Source: CAVQBP01 sp964448105 (GTDB lineage Bacteria > Bacteroidota > Ignavibacteria > Ignavibacteriales > Ignavibacteriaceae). From it: a stretch of DNA of 38,135 bases. This document shows positions 1 through 8,123 of the stretch, piece after piece. A program made the position numbers and the translations under genes. The notes below the pieces were generated by a model that had not been told where the DNA came from, searched no databases, and saw nothing but the letters and a program-made list of their open reading frames with translations. Numbering within the stretch: position 1 is the first letter of the stretch; each line of letters begins with the position of its first letter. The stretch is from contig CAYUVK010000043.1 of NCBI GenBank assembly GCA_964448105.1, positions 1-38,135 of the forward strand, in the 5' to 3' direction.

Positions 1-168
1 CCAGAGTGAAAGACCTCCATTTTGTCCGCAGCCTATCTCAAGAGCTTTTATATTTACAGTCCTTTTATTTAAATGATCTTCCCAAAACGAAATAGCTTTC
101 GACCAATTTACAGCATCCCAATAAACGGCATCCCTGATAATTTCTTTTGTTAAATTATTTTTTATCAT
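1..168 (-). CDS. SAM-dependent methyltransferase, N-terminal part (runs off the window)
   Basis: This is the first 56 codons of a minus-strand gene, starting at the ATG whose complement is at 166-168 and continuing past position 1 in an open frame. The N-terminus is polar and Trp-rich (WDAVNWSKAISFWE), followed near residues 43-52 by LEIGCGQNGG, the glycine-rich motif I of class I SAM-dependent methyltransferases. No substrate can be inferred from the fragment. It is divergent from the methyltransferase gene at 453, with a TATATTTG promoter-like box about 110 bases upstream of the start. The visible motif makes the fold assignment reasonable; the specific role is unknown. Confidence 0.6.
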   Translation of the reverse strand, partial: MIKNNLTKEIIRDAVYWDAVNWSKAISFWEDHLNKRTVNIKALEIGCGQNGGLSLW

Positions 169-277
169 ATACTTTAATATAAATCGTCTCAAGAAATATA
201 AAAAAATAACGCGTAAAATTTTAAAACAAACAGAAAAAAGCGCTCTCATTTTTATCATAATAAAAGAAAAAAGTCCA

Positions 278-285
278 CAAATATA
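278..285 (-). promoter_or_regulatory. Candidate -7 promoter box (TATATTTG) for the leftward methyltransferase
   Basis: On the minus strand this reads TATATTTG, matching the TAnnTTTG -7 box of Bacteroidota-type promoters. It lies about 110 bases upstream of the ATG at 168. No TTTG -33 element is seen at the expected spacing, so this is a partial match. Confidence 0.3.
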
Positions 286-398
286 CATTGCTATTTTGAA
301 TTAAAATAAATAAAAAATCGAATATAAGGTAAAGAAATCAAATTTCTTTAACTTTAATATTAATAAGTATAATTAGTAGTTAATTAGATTTTTGTAAC

Positions 399-429
399 TT
401 TGGCATTATGTTCACATTTTATAATTTTG
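399..429 (+). promoter_or_regulatory. Bacteroidota-type promoter TTTG-N19-TAATTTTG
   Basis: TTTG at 399-402 and TAATTTTG at 422-429 are separated by 19 bases, which is the -33/-7 arrangement described for the primary sigma factor of Bacteroidota. The predicted transcript would start near 436 and give a leader of about 15-20 bases before the ATG at 453. The leader carries only a weak AGAAGA ribosome-binding sequence. It is the clearest promoter in the window and one of the reasons for the phylogenetic placement. Confidence 0.6.
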
Positions 430-452
430 CACTTTTTAATTACTAGAAGAAT

Positions 453-1112
453 ATGACTAAGCTTTTATCTTTTATTATAAAAATAACTCCAAAGCCAATA
501 TGGAAAATAGGCAGTAATATTTATCATTTTTATTTAAAAAATAAATATCTAAAAGGTAAGCGTTCTTTCGTTCCGGGTGAGACTTCTAAAGCCAAACCAA
601 GAAGAATTAGAGAAAATTTTTTTGAGAAGTACACTAAAGGTAAAGGAATTGACATCGGTTTTGGTGGTGATTTAATTGCCCTAAATGCATGGGGATGGGA
701 TTTTGAACATGGGGATGCACAATATTTGAATGGATTAGAAAACGAAGAATTCGATTTTGTTTATTCATCCCATACACTTGAGCATATGCCGAATCCGGCA
801 GAAGCACTAAAAAACTGGTATAGGGTTTTGAAAAAAGGAGGATATTTAATCATTTACATTCCTCACCGGGATCTTTATGAAAAGAAAAAAACTTTACCTT
901 CGAGGTTTAATCCTAATCATACTTCATTTTTTTTAATCGATAGAGATGAGACTCCGGATACAATCGGTATAATACCTTTAATACAAAGAAATCTGACTAA
1001 TTATGAAATTATTTATGCAAAAGAATGCACTGAAGGTTTTACAATTACAGATCCTTATCTTCATAGCAACGGTGAATTTTCTATTGAAGTAGTAATAAAA
1101 AAATTACACTGA
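453..1112 (+). CDS. Class I SAM-dependent methyltransferase
   Basis: A 219-residue protein with a basic N-terminus (about 60 residues rich in Lys/Arg and aromatics) followed by a methyltransferase core. GIDIGFGG at residues 65-72 is the SAM-binding motif I. FDFVYSSHTLEHM (about 100-112) corresponds to the motif II/Methyltransf_11 region, and the segment around VLKKGGYLIIYIPH matches post-motif II/III. The family acts on small molecules, sugars or lipids. Proximity to the polysaccharide export block on the opposite strand suggests, without proof, a role in glycan or glycolipid modification. The gene has its own promoter (399-429) and is convergent with the flippase gene, whose stop is only 9 bases away. 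Confidence 0.75.
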   Translation: MTKLLSFIIKITPKPIWKIGSNIYHFYLKNKYLKGKRSFVPGETSKAKPRRIRENFFEKYTKGKGIDIGFGGDLIALNAWGWDFEHGDAQYLNGLENEEFDFVYSSHTLEHMPNPAEALKNWYRVLKKGGYLIIYIPHRDLYEKKKTLPSRFNPNHTSFFLIDRDETPDTIGIIPLIQRNLTNYEIIYAKECTEGFTITDPYLHSNGEFSIEVVIKKLH

Positions 1113-1121
1113 TTATTTTAG

Positions 1122-2654
1122 CTACTTATTAAATGCTTTTATTAAAGAATCCTTGAAGACCAAGTATTCTTCCGGTTGAATTATCACTAGGCCTATTAAA
1201 TAAATTATACAAAAAATTAAGATATTCACAACCGAATTAAGTATGGGAGATAATTCAATGTGAGGTTTTAATATAATTAAAATCGTGTAAGCAATAGCTC
1301 CATTTATAAGATAAAAAATTAACACATAAATATAAGACGGATTTTTTTGTAATTTCAATTTCTTAAATACCAAAAAAATACCACCGGTACTTAAGAGAAT
1401 ATAACATGCAGCCGTCGAAAAAGCCAAACCGTTTTGTTTGAAATTTTGAACCAAAATAAAATTTAGAACTATTTTAAACATGAAAATAATTACAGAAAGG
1501 AAAAGTAGATTTTTTACTAGGCCTGCACTATAAATAACTTTATTAATAATAGCGTATGAAGAATAAAAAATTAAACTAAAAGCCAATATTCTTAATATTT
1601 GAAAGGTCATTTCAGTATCTTGAAAAGAAAAGTTTCCTCTCTCATAAAATATTCTAAGAATCGAATTACCGAATAAAACAAATATTATAGTTATCGGAAC
1701 AAAAAGGAAAATATTAATTTTTATCCCATAAAAAATTTGTGTTTGAAGATTTGAAAAATCTTTACTATAAAAAGTCTGTGATATTTTAGGAAAGATTGCA
1801 GTTGAAATAGCTAATGAGAAAATAGAAATAGGGAGAGTAAAAAGTACTGTTGCATAATTTAAAGCAGCGATGCCTCCCGGATCTACACTGCCATAAAAGT
1901 ACCTGTCTATAAATACATATAATTGATTAACAACTTCAATAATAATAGTTATTAATAAAACTTTATTTGCAAATCCTAATTCTTTAAAATTTAACTTTAT
2001 TGGTTTGAAAACATTTCTATGTCTTTTTTTGATTTCTATTAATAAAAAGAGAAATTGTACAATAGTACCTAAAAGATATCCTAATGGAATGGTATAAATT
2101 CCAATCGAGTTTGTTAAAGTAAGTACTAAAGAAATAATTATTATATTCTGAAATAAGGTTGATATAGCCGGAGTTTTAAAATTAAATTCGGCTTGGAAAT
2201 ATGAAGCAAGTATTGAGAATCCGGCATTAAAAGGAATAGTTATTAAAAAAATTTGAAATACATTTAATGCTACTTTATAGAATGCTGTATTATTTCCCGA
2301 TAAGTATGCACTAATTAAATAAGGGGATATTAAAAATAAAATTAAAGATAACAGTAGAGAAGAAATACTAAATATCCAAAAACTGTTATAAAAAAAATTA
2401 TCTGCTTTCCCTTTACTATCTGCAAGTTTATTATGATACGATGGGATAAAAAAATTTTGTGCAAGAAAAAATATAGAAGTATTTACTATAATAGGAAGTA
2501 CGGCACCTATTAAATAAATATCGAAATTAGTTTGTAATCCAAAGCTGTTTGCATAAACAACTTCACGGAAAAAACCAAAGCCTTTGCTAAGTAAACCAAT
2601 TGTAGTAATTAATATCGAAGCCCCTGCTACAGTTGAGGAAAATTTTTTAGACAT
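1122..2654 (-). CDS. MurJ/MVN-family lipid-linked oligosaccharide flippase
   Basis: A 510-residue, strongly hydrophobic protein with about 12-14 predicted membrane segments spread along its whole length. The N-terminal segment with GLLSKGFGFFREV at residues 20-32, followed by A-N-S-F-G, matches the G-x-x-x-R-E-x-x-x-A-x-x-F-G signature of the MurJ/MviN branch of the MOP flippase superfamily. MurJ flips lipid II; relatives in polysaccharide loci (Wzx-like) flip undecaprenyl-linked repeat units. It is the last gene of the leftward polysaccharide export block, separated from the UDP-glucuronate decarboxylase gene by a repeat-filled gap, so a glycan-export role fits at least as well as peptidoglycan synthesis. 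The ATG at 2654 is kept because the signature begins shortly after it. Which lipid-linked substrate is moved cannot be told from sequence. Confidence 0.75.
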   Translation of the reverse strand: MSKKFSSTVAGASILITTIGLLSKGFGFFREVVYANSFGLQTNFDIYLIGAVLPIIVNTSIFFLAQNFFIPSYHNKLADSKGKADNFFYNSFWIFSISSLLLSLILFLISPYLISAYLSGNNTAFYKVALNVFQIFLITIPFNAGFSILASYFQAEFNFKTPAISTLFQNIIIISLVLTLTNSIGIYTIPLGYLLGTIVQFLFLLIEIKKRHRNVFKPIKLNFKELGFANKVLLITIIIEVVNQLYVFIDRYFYGSVDPGGIAALNYATVLFTLPISIFSLAISTAIFPKISQTFYSKDFSNLQTQIFYGIKINIFLFVPITIIFVLFGNSILRIFYERGNFSFQDTEMTFQILRILAFSLIFYSSYAIINKVIYSAGLVKNLLFLSVIIFMFKIVLNFILVQNFKQNGLAFSTAACYILLSTGGIFLVFKKLKLQKNPSYIYVLIFYLINGAIAYTILIILKPHIELSPILNSVVNILIFCIIYLIGLVIIQPEEYLVFKDSLIKAFNK

Positions 2655-2674
2655 GAGATTTGTTTCGGGATGTT

Positions 2675-2813
2675 AGATACTTGATTCCGGATTCCGGATA
2701 CTCGATGCTCGATTCTGGATGCTCGATTCTGGATACTCGATTCCTAATTGTACCATATCCAGTATCTAAATATCGAGTATCGAGTATCAAGTAACGAGTA
2801 TCAAGAATCAAGA
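2675..2813. repeat. Degenerate direct and inverted GATACTCGAT repeat tract
   Basis: The gap between the flippase and UDP-glucuronate decarboxylase genes is filled with imperfect copies of a roughly 8-10 base unit (GATACTCGAT, GATGCTCGAT, GATTCTGGAT, GATTCCGGAT). The left half (2675-2743) carries the units in one orientation. The right half (about 2757-2813) carries them inverted as ATCGAGTATC and ATCAAGTAAC, running to the decarboxylase stop codon. The two arms can pair into a long imperfect hairpin, around GGATACTCGATGCTCGAT against its inverted counterpart. Transcribed leftward it would lie inside the operon and could attenuate or stabilise the message. It is not a CRISPR array: units are short, degenerate and not separated by uniform spacers. 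Confidence 0.7.
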
Positions 2814-3752
2814 TTTGATTACTTTCTTAAAATAATCGATAGTAATTTTCAATCCTTCTTTCCTGTCTATTTTCGGTTCCCAGCCGAACTTTGCTTTTGC
2901 TTTTGTTATATCAGGCTGGCGGATTTTCGGATCATCTTCGGGTAAATCTTTATAAATTATTTTACTCTTTGTATCGATTAAACCTAAAACTTCTTCTGCA
3001 AACTGTTTAATTGTAATTTCTGCAGGATTTCCGATATTAACGGGTTCTTTCTCATTTGACATGAGTAATTTAAAAATACCATCTACAAGATCGGATACAA
3101 AACAAAAGCTTCTTGTTTGAGAACCATCACCAAACACGGTTAAATCCTCACCTCTTAATGCCTGCCCTACAAAAGCAGGCAAAGCTCTTCCATCATCAAG
3201 TCTCATTCTTGGTCCGTATGTATTAAAAATTCTCACTATTCTGGTTTCAATACCATGATATCTTTGGTAAGCCATTGTCATCGCTTCGGCAAATCTTTTA
3301 GCTTCATCATAAACTCCTCTTGGACCGATAGGATTAACATTTCCCCAGTAATCTTCACTTTGAGGATGAATTGAAGGATCCCCATAGACTTCTGAAGTTG
3401 AAGCAAGTAAGAAACGGGCTTTCTTTTCTTTTGCTAATCCAAGTGCTTTATGAGTTCCCAGTGAACCGACTTTCAATGTTTGTATAGGAAACTTTAAATA
3501 ATCAATCGGGCTTGCAGGTGAAGCAAAATGAAGTATATAATCTATTCTTCCGGGCAAATATATATAATTAGTTACATCATGTTTTACAAATTTAAAATCA
3601 TCGTTATTAATCAAGTGAGCAATATTATTTATATTGCCTGTAATCAGGTTGTCCACACAAATAACTTTGAAACCTTCGGCTAAAAGTCTGTCACACAAAT
3701 GTGAGCCTAAAAATCCGGCTCCTCCGGTTACAACAGCAGTAGATTTAAACAT
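2808..3752 (-). CDS. UDP-glucuronate decarboxylase (UDP-xylose synthase), extended SDR family
   Basis: A 314-residue NAD-dependent sugar-nucleotide enzyme that would convert UDP-glucuronate to UDP-xylose. From the N-terminus it shows the Rossmann motif VTGGAGFLGS (residues 8-17), the HFASPASPIDY segment typical of this subfamily (about 75-85), the TSEVYGDP active-site strand (119-126) and the catalytic Y148-x3-K152 pair. A longer frame exists upstream to 3803, but the ATG at 3752 is preferred. It follows an AGGAACAGG ribosome-binding site, places the Rossmann motif at the usual position and overlaps the end of the chain-length regulator gene by 8 bases. Family members are about 310-320 residues. 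The product would supply xylose for the surface glycan exported by the neighbouring proteins. Confidence 0.9.
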   Translation of the reverse strand: MFKSTAVVTGGAGFLGSHLCDRLLAEGFKVICVDNLITGNINNIAHLINNDDFKFVKHDVTNYIYLPGRIDYILHFASPASPIDYLKFPIQTLKVGSLGTHKALGLAKEKKARFLLASTSEVYGDPSIHPQSEDYWGNVNPIGPRGVYDEAKRFAEAMTMAYQRYHGIETRIVRIFNTYGPRMRLDDGRALPAFVGQALRGEDLTVFGDGSQTRSFCFVSDLVDGIFKLLMSNEKEPVNIGNPAEITIKQFAEEVLGLIDTKSKIIYKDLPEDDPKIRQPDITKAKAKFGWEPKIDRKEGLKITIDYFKKVIKS

Positions 3753-4893
3753 CCTGTTCCTTTTTATTTTTGAATAGATATATTTTCCTATCATTAATAA
3801 CAAAAATTAAACTTGAAAATAAGAATACAAAGATACCTCCCATTACGGTTGAGAATACAATTCTTGGGCTTGAAGCTTTTAACGGAGGAATTGCTTCATC
3901 AAGAATTTCTACTGTGGGCAAATCTCTATTCTCCTGGATCTTCTCCTTATAATATTGCTGCTGAAGCATAGTATAAACTTCGTTCTGGATCTTTACTTCC
4001 CTTAACAGGTTGGCTAACTCTTTCCCAAGCTCAGGTATTTCTTTAAAGGCAACCAGATAATCCTGGCTTCCCATTTCCATTTTGTTGTACTGCTCTCTTA
4101 GATTTTCCAATTTATTTTTTAATGCCAAAAGAGATTTATTATCCTGCCTAAGATTCGGTTCTAACAATCCAAGTTCAACTTCTGTTTTCATAATTTCAGC
4201 TTTTAATTTTGCTGCCGCATCTATCGCAGCATTCACTTGTTCCGGTAATGAAACTGCTTTATTTAATTTTTGAAAAACCATCAACATATTTTCAACCGAA
4301 TCTAGTTTTATTTTGGTTTTTTGGAGCTGAGCTTCAATATAAATTCTTGCTTTTTTTGCTTTAGATGATAACTTTTCCCGGTTTATTTTATCAAGTCCTT
4401 CAACAAAGTCGTTAGAAATTTTTGCTGAAAGTGCCCGAACAGAATCTTTATTAGAAAAGATAGGAAAAAATGGAGTGGAAATTTCAGAAGTAAGTTCAAT
4501 AATTCCTTCTTTTGTCACTTCAACATTAATGTGATCCTCTAATTTATTTGCCGCAAGATAAATATTATCAGTGTTAAAATATTTTTTTAAACCTAATTTT
4601 TTGACAACATAAACAGAAGCTGTTCTGCTCTTTAATATTTGCTGATAAAGTTGCGAGTTTGCGCTGCTTGTTCCCGTAGTTAAAAGACTTGAGAAGTCCT
4701 GCGAATTTAGCAGACTACTTAAACCTGACATTTCGTTATTTTTTTCGGGAGGAAGAACTGTAACAGTTGATTTATACGAAACAGGATAAATGAAAATCAA
4801 TATTAGTAAAATTATAACAATAGAAACTCCGGTAATTTTTATAATAGAATTTCTATTAAAAATTATAATATTTAGAATGTCGTGATAACTCAA
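3745..4893 (-). CDS. Wzz-type polysaccharide chain-length determinant / co-polymerase
   Basis: A 382-residue inner-membrane protein with the two-helix topology of Wzz/PCP proteins: a membrane segment at about residues 18-36, a large periplasmic coiled-coil region, and a second membrane segment near residues 345-365 followed by a short basic tail. The sequence after the first helix (TVLPPEKNNEMSGLSSLL) resembles the Wzz domain start. The segment at about 170-300 is Lys/Glu/Leu-rich and likely coiled coil. No tyrosine-kinase domain is fused. The start is TTG, 15 bases downstream of AGGAAA within the end of the export gene, 4 bases after its stop, which implies tight co-translation. Role: regulating chain length and polymerisation of exported polysaccharide. 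Confidence 0.8.
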   Translation of the reverse strand: MSYHDILNIIIFNRNSIIKITGVSIVIILLILIFIYPVSYKSTVTVLPPEKNNEMSGLSSLLNSQDFSSLLTTGTSSANSQLYQQILKSRTASVYVVKKLGLKKYFNTDNIYLAANKLEDHINVEVTKEGIIELTSEISTPFFPIFSNKDSVRALSAKISNDFVEGLDKINREKLSSKAKKARIYIEAQLQKTKIKLDSVENMLMVFQKLNKAVSLPEQVNAAIDAAAKLKAEIMKTEVELGLLEPNLRQDNKSLLALKNKLENLREQYNKMEMGSQDYLVAFKEIPELGKELANLLREVKIQNEVYTMLQQQYYKEKIQENRDLPTVEILDEAIPPLKASSPRIVFSTVMGGIFVFLFSSLIFVINDRKIYLFKNKKEQDV

Positions 4894-4897
4894 ATTA

Positions 4898-6553
4898 TTA
4901 TTTCCTGGTAGCTATAATTACTGCTATGGTTGCTGCTATTATTGAAGCAACTTGTCCTAAAATTGTTAAAGATGTAATAAATACATCCCAGAATTTCGGT
5001 CCCGGTGGAGTTTCCGGAATCCAAATGGTATCTCCTGTTTCAAGAGAATCTACATCATCGGCATCAACCCATTCCCCGGTATTCGCTTTAATAACCCTAA
5101 CATCTCCTTTCTCTGCGCGCCAGCCAAAACCACCGGCTAACTGAATATAATCATCTACCGTTAATTTAGGATTATAAATTATATTGCCGGGGTTTACTAC
5201 CTGCCCCAAAAGAATAATATAATTTCTTGCTTCAGGTACTGAAACACTATCCCCATTTCTCAAAATCACATTTTCAGCTAAGTCACCTCTTTTAAATAAC
5301 TCGACAAAATCAACTACAACTCTTCCTACTCTTTGGCGTGATTTGGCTTTTAAATAATTATATTCATCGTCAGTCATATCAGCTCTTGGAAGTGTTTTTA
5401 ATCTGTCAAATTCCGGGTCATCAATTTTAGTTCCCATAGTTCGTGTTAAGGAAGCATCTGCAAGAGAAGCTTCTTTTCTAAATCCTCCCGCTTCATTTAT
5501 TACATCAACAAGTGTTGTTTTATTTTCAACAACTTTATAATACCCGGGGTATTTTACATACCCTGATACTCTAACAAATTTTTCATTATAATAATCAGGT
5601 ATTGCTCTAATAAGAATCCTATCTTTGTTCTTTAAAACTACCATGTTCGTTAAAAGTTCATCATAAGAATAATATTTACTTATTTCGCTTTTGCCGTCAG
5701 CGTCAAATCTAACAATTTCAACTGTATCGGTTCTTGCATCATTTAAAAGTCCCCCGCTTATTTTTATAAAATCACTTACTTTTTCATCGTTAACATATTC
5801 GTAAATACCCGGAAATTTAACTTCTCCCTGCATCGATATGGTTTTATCAACTTTTTCAACAAGAACAATGTCACCATCATTTAATAGAGGATTATCACTT
5901 TTGTTTCCCAGCCTAACAAAAGAAAGAAGATCATATTTTTTTTCGATGCTGTCTTTATTAATTATTTTAATATTTCTAAAGTCTGCAGTTTTATTTAATC
6001 CGCTGGAAGTGGTGATTAAATCCATTAGATGTGAATTTCCCGGAAGTACAAAAGATGCAGGCTTTTTAACATCTCCCAATAATGAAACTTTAATTTTTCT
6101 AATATTGACTAATGAAATAAATACATCAACATTTTTATAATATCTATTTATTGAATTTAGAATTTTTTCTTTAGCTGCAGTCAAAGTTGTATTCTTAAGG
6201 TCTATCCCCCCTACTTTAGGAATATATAAAATTCCGTCATGGTTAATTCTAGAAGTAATGGGTATTTCTTCCAATCCATTAATTGATATGAAAATTTTAT
6301 CTCCGGGACCAACTATGTATTCATTCGGATCAATACTTTCATTGTCCGCTCCGGATAACATTTTTTGACTTATAAGCAGAGAATCTCCATATAAAACTCT
6401 TTCTTTATAATTCGGCAACAGTTGCTGATCAGGAAAATTCTGAGCTTGTGATTTTACAGACGGTAAAAATAAAAGAATAAGAAAAATTATTAAAACTTTG
6501 TTTATGTTTTTATCCTTATTAAATATTTTTAGTTTTATTTGAATTAAATTCAT
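4898..6553 (-). CDS. Polysaccharide export protein with Poly_export and SLBB domains (Wza-like)
   Basis: A 551-residue secreted protein. A hydrophobic segment at about residues 18-33 forms a signal peptide after an unusually long basic N-region. A Poly_export domain (about 75-150, starting at DPNEYIVGPGDKIFISI) is followed by at least three SLBB-type repeats with the G-x-V-x-x-P-G pattern (LGDVKKPASF, QGEVKFPGIY, SGYVKYPGYY, LGQVVNPGNI). A final hydrophobic helix sits at about 525-548 (ILGQVASIIAATIAVII), consistent with Wza-family multimers whose C-terminal helix spans the outer membrane. It heads the export operon: the chain-length gene starts 4 bases after its stop. The ribosome-binding site is poor. 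No lipobox Cys is seen, unlike classical Wza lipoproteins. Confidence 0.85.
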   Translation of the reverse strand: MNLIQIKLKIFNKDKNINKVLIIFLILLFLPSVKSQAQNFPDQQLLPNYKERVLYGDSLLISQKMLSGADNESIDPNEYIVGPGDKIFISINGLEEIPITSRINHDGILYIPKVGGIDLKNTTLTAAKEKILNSINRYYKNVDVFISLVNIRKIKVSLLGDVKKPASFVLPGNSHLMDLITTSSGLNKTADFRNIKIINKDSIEKKYDLLSFVRLGNKSDNPLLNDGDIVLVEKVDKTISMQGEVKFPGIYEYVNDEKVSDFIKISGGLLNDARTDTVEIVRFDADGKSEISKYYSYDELLTNMVVLKNKDRILIRAIPDYYNEKFVRVSGYVKYPGYYKVVENKTTLVDVINEAGGFRKEASLADASLTRTMGTKIDDPEFDRLKTLPRADMTDDEYNYLKAKSRQRVGRVVVDFVELFKRGDLAENVILRNGDSVSVPEARNYIILLGQVVNPGNIIYNPKLTVDDYIQLAGGFGWRAEKGDVRVIKANTGEWVDADDVDSLETGDTIWIPETPPGPKFWDVFITSLTILGQVASIIAATIAVIIATRK

Positions 6554-6614
6554 TAAAGAAAAGTAAAACTTTCAAAAGATTTTGAAATAAAAATTAAAAA
6601 ATATCGGTATCACT

Positions 6615-7475
6615 TCAAATTCTCAGGTTAATTCTTCTTAGGGTAAAAGCACTTACCAAAAAACCCAAAATCGGACCAAGTAATATCATCATAAGTAAAT
6701 AAATTTTAACAAAATCAAAATAGGATTTAAGAGCTAAAAGATTTCCAAGGTATGATAATATTACCAAGAAAATTCCTAATGCGATTATTCCCGCTAAAAA
6801 TCCTATAAAAGTTCCATTTATAATTACAGGCATTTTAATTGTAGATAATTTAGCTCCAACCAGCTTCATTGTTTCAAATTCTTCATGTTTTAAACTAATT
6901 ACCAATTTAACCGTGCTGTATACAATGTAAATTGAAATTAAAAGAAGAACTAAAGTAACTATAAAAATATATTTCTTAACGCTGTCAAGAAATGAAAGGA
7001 CTTCATCAGCAAATTTATATTGATATACAATTTCATCAACACCGTTGATTTTAGAAAGCTCCGAAATAATTTTATCTATTGTTGTTTTCTTTACAAATTC
7101 TTCTTTTAATGTAACCGAAAAAGAGGCAGGCAAAGGATTATAATCAAGAATTTTTCTAAAATCTTCCCCTGTATCTTTAATGAAATTTTCTGCAGCCTCA
7201 TCTTTATCTATAAATTTTACCGAGTTTATATAATTTTTATTTTTTATTTTATTCTCAATCTCTTTTATAGAAGATCCGGGAACAGAATCTTTAAGAAAAA
7301 TATTAATATTCAACTTTTCTTTTAAATTAGTCTGAAATTCATTAGAAAGTTGAATTAAAATAATTGACCCGACTATTAATAAAACAGAGATACTTGTTGA
7401 TATTAAGGACAATATAAATGATGATTTTGCCCTGCTTATAGACTTAAATGCTTCTTTAAACCAAAAACCAATCAT
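6615..7475 (-). CDS. ftsX: Cell-division ABC transporter permease FtsX
   Basis: A 286-residue protein with the FtsX layout. A first membrane helix at about residues 20-42 comes after the FWFKEAFKSISRAKSSF segment. A periplasmic domain follows at about 45-160 (FLKDSVPGSSIKEIENKIK through YQYKFADEVLSFLD). Three further helices lie at about 165-190, 215-240 and 258-278. With the ATPase FtsE it couples cytoplasmic signals to peptidoglycan hydrolase activation at the septum. No ftsE is in the neighbourhood. It is 61 bases upstream of the export-protein start on the same strand, so co-transcription is possible. Confidence 0.85.
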   Translation of the reverse strand: MIGFWFKEAFKSISRAKSSFILSLISTSISVLLIVGSIILIQLSNEFQTNLKEKLNINIFLKDSVPGSSIKEIENKIKNKNYINSVKFIDKDEAAENFIKDTGEDFRKILDYNPLPASFSVTLKEEFVKKTTIDKIISELSKINGVDEIVYQYKFADEVLSFLDSVKKYIFIVTLVLLLISIYIVYSTVKLVISLKHEEFETMKLVGAKLSTIKMPVIINGTFIGFLAGIIALGIFLVILSYLGNLLALKSYFDFVKIYLLMMILLGPILGFLVSAFTLRRINLRI

Positions 7476-7537
7476 AACGATGAGGAATAAGATATAAAAG
7501 TATAAGGTAATTTCTAAAACATACCCTTATATCCACT

Positions 7538-7567
7538 ATACCTTGATACCTTTATTCCCAATACCTT
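7538..7567 (+). repeat. Three short ATACCTT repeats
   Basis: ATACCTT occurs at 7538-7544, 7546-7552 and 7561-7567 in the 129-base gap between ftsX and the lipoprotein gene. A TATAAGGTA at 7501 can pair with TACCCTTATA a little downstream. It is a degenerate short-repeat gap like those at 2675 and 9794, but with a different unit. Confidence 0.35.
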
Positions 7568-7604
7568 TCATTCTCAAAAGTTTTATAAATTTTATATAAA
7601 GTAA

Positions 7605-8123
7605 TTAAAAATTCGATTCATCAGTCCAATGTGTAATAATCCATTTTTGAGTAGCAGGATTTTTCCTTAATGAAAGATTAACTCTTCCATCAACTCTTAA
7701 AACATCAGTCGGGTTGAGTGTTACAGTTAAATTAAAGCCGCGGACTATTGTAGCCGCTAAAGAGTCTTCACTCGATAAAGATATATTGTTCCAGATTAGG
7801 TCCAATCTCTGTGCATTTTGAAATAAACCGTAAGTAGTTTTCATCTCTTCATCCCTACCCCATGATACATCATAATTTAATTCATAATCTCTATAAGTAA
7901 AAATAAAATCCTGGCTGATTAGTTCTCCGTAAATTACCGTATCTTTAAAAGTATATGCATATTGAAAATTTTTAAAGACTCCATCAATTGTTTTTAGATC
8001 CGATAAAGTTGAAGAAGAATTGCCTTCAGAGTTATCGTAAGCAGGCGAGAAGGGATTTTTACATCCCGTTAAAAGTAATATCAAAATTAAAATATATGAA
8101 GCTTTATAATGGAACAATTTCAA
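7605..8123 (-). CDS. Small lipoprotein, NTF2-like (paralogue of the upstream gene)
   Basis: A 172-residue predicted lipoprotein. A hydrophobic h-region (YILILILLL) leads to the lipobox LTGC with the modified Cys at residue 21. The mature part is a Ser/Asn-rich linker followed by a domain ending in KWIITHWTDES. The neighbouring gene product ends similarly (VWSIYYWQDN), and both resemble small NTF2/SnoaL-like periplasmic domains; that fold assignment is inference. The start is TTG: AAGGAAG lies about 10 bases upstream and the TTG overlaps the stop of the previous gene in a TTGA arrangement, so the two are translationally coupled. Function unknown; the tandem duplication suggests they work together on the cell surface or in the periplasm. 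Confidence 0.7.
   Translation of the reverse strand: MKLFHYKASYILILILLLTGCKNPFSPAYDNSEGNSSSTLSDLKTIDGVFKNFQYAYTFKDTVIYGELISQDFIFTYRDYELNYDVSWGRDEEMKTTYGLFQNAQRLDLIWNNISLSSEDSLAATIVRGFNLTVTLNPTDVLRVDGRVNLSLRKNPATQKWIITHWTDESNF

Noticed and set aside
2675..2813. CRISPR array
   Set aside because: The units are 8-10 bases, degenerate, partly inverted and lack uniform unique spacers; no cas genes are present.
3753..3803. Upstream extension of the UDP-glucuronate decarboxylase to 3803
   Set aside because: The extra 17 residues are not part of the enzyme family, and the ATG at 3752 has its own ribosome-binding site.
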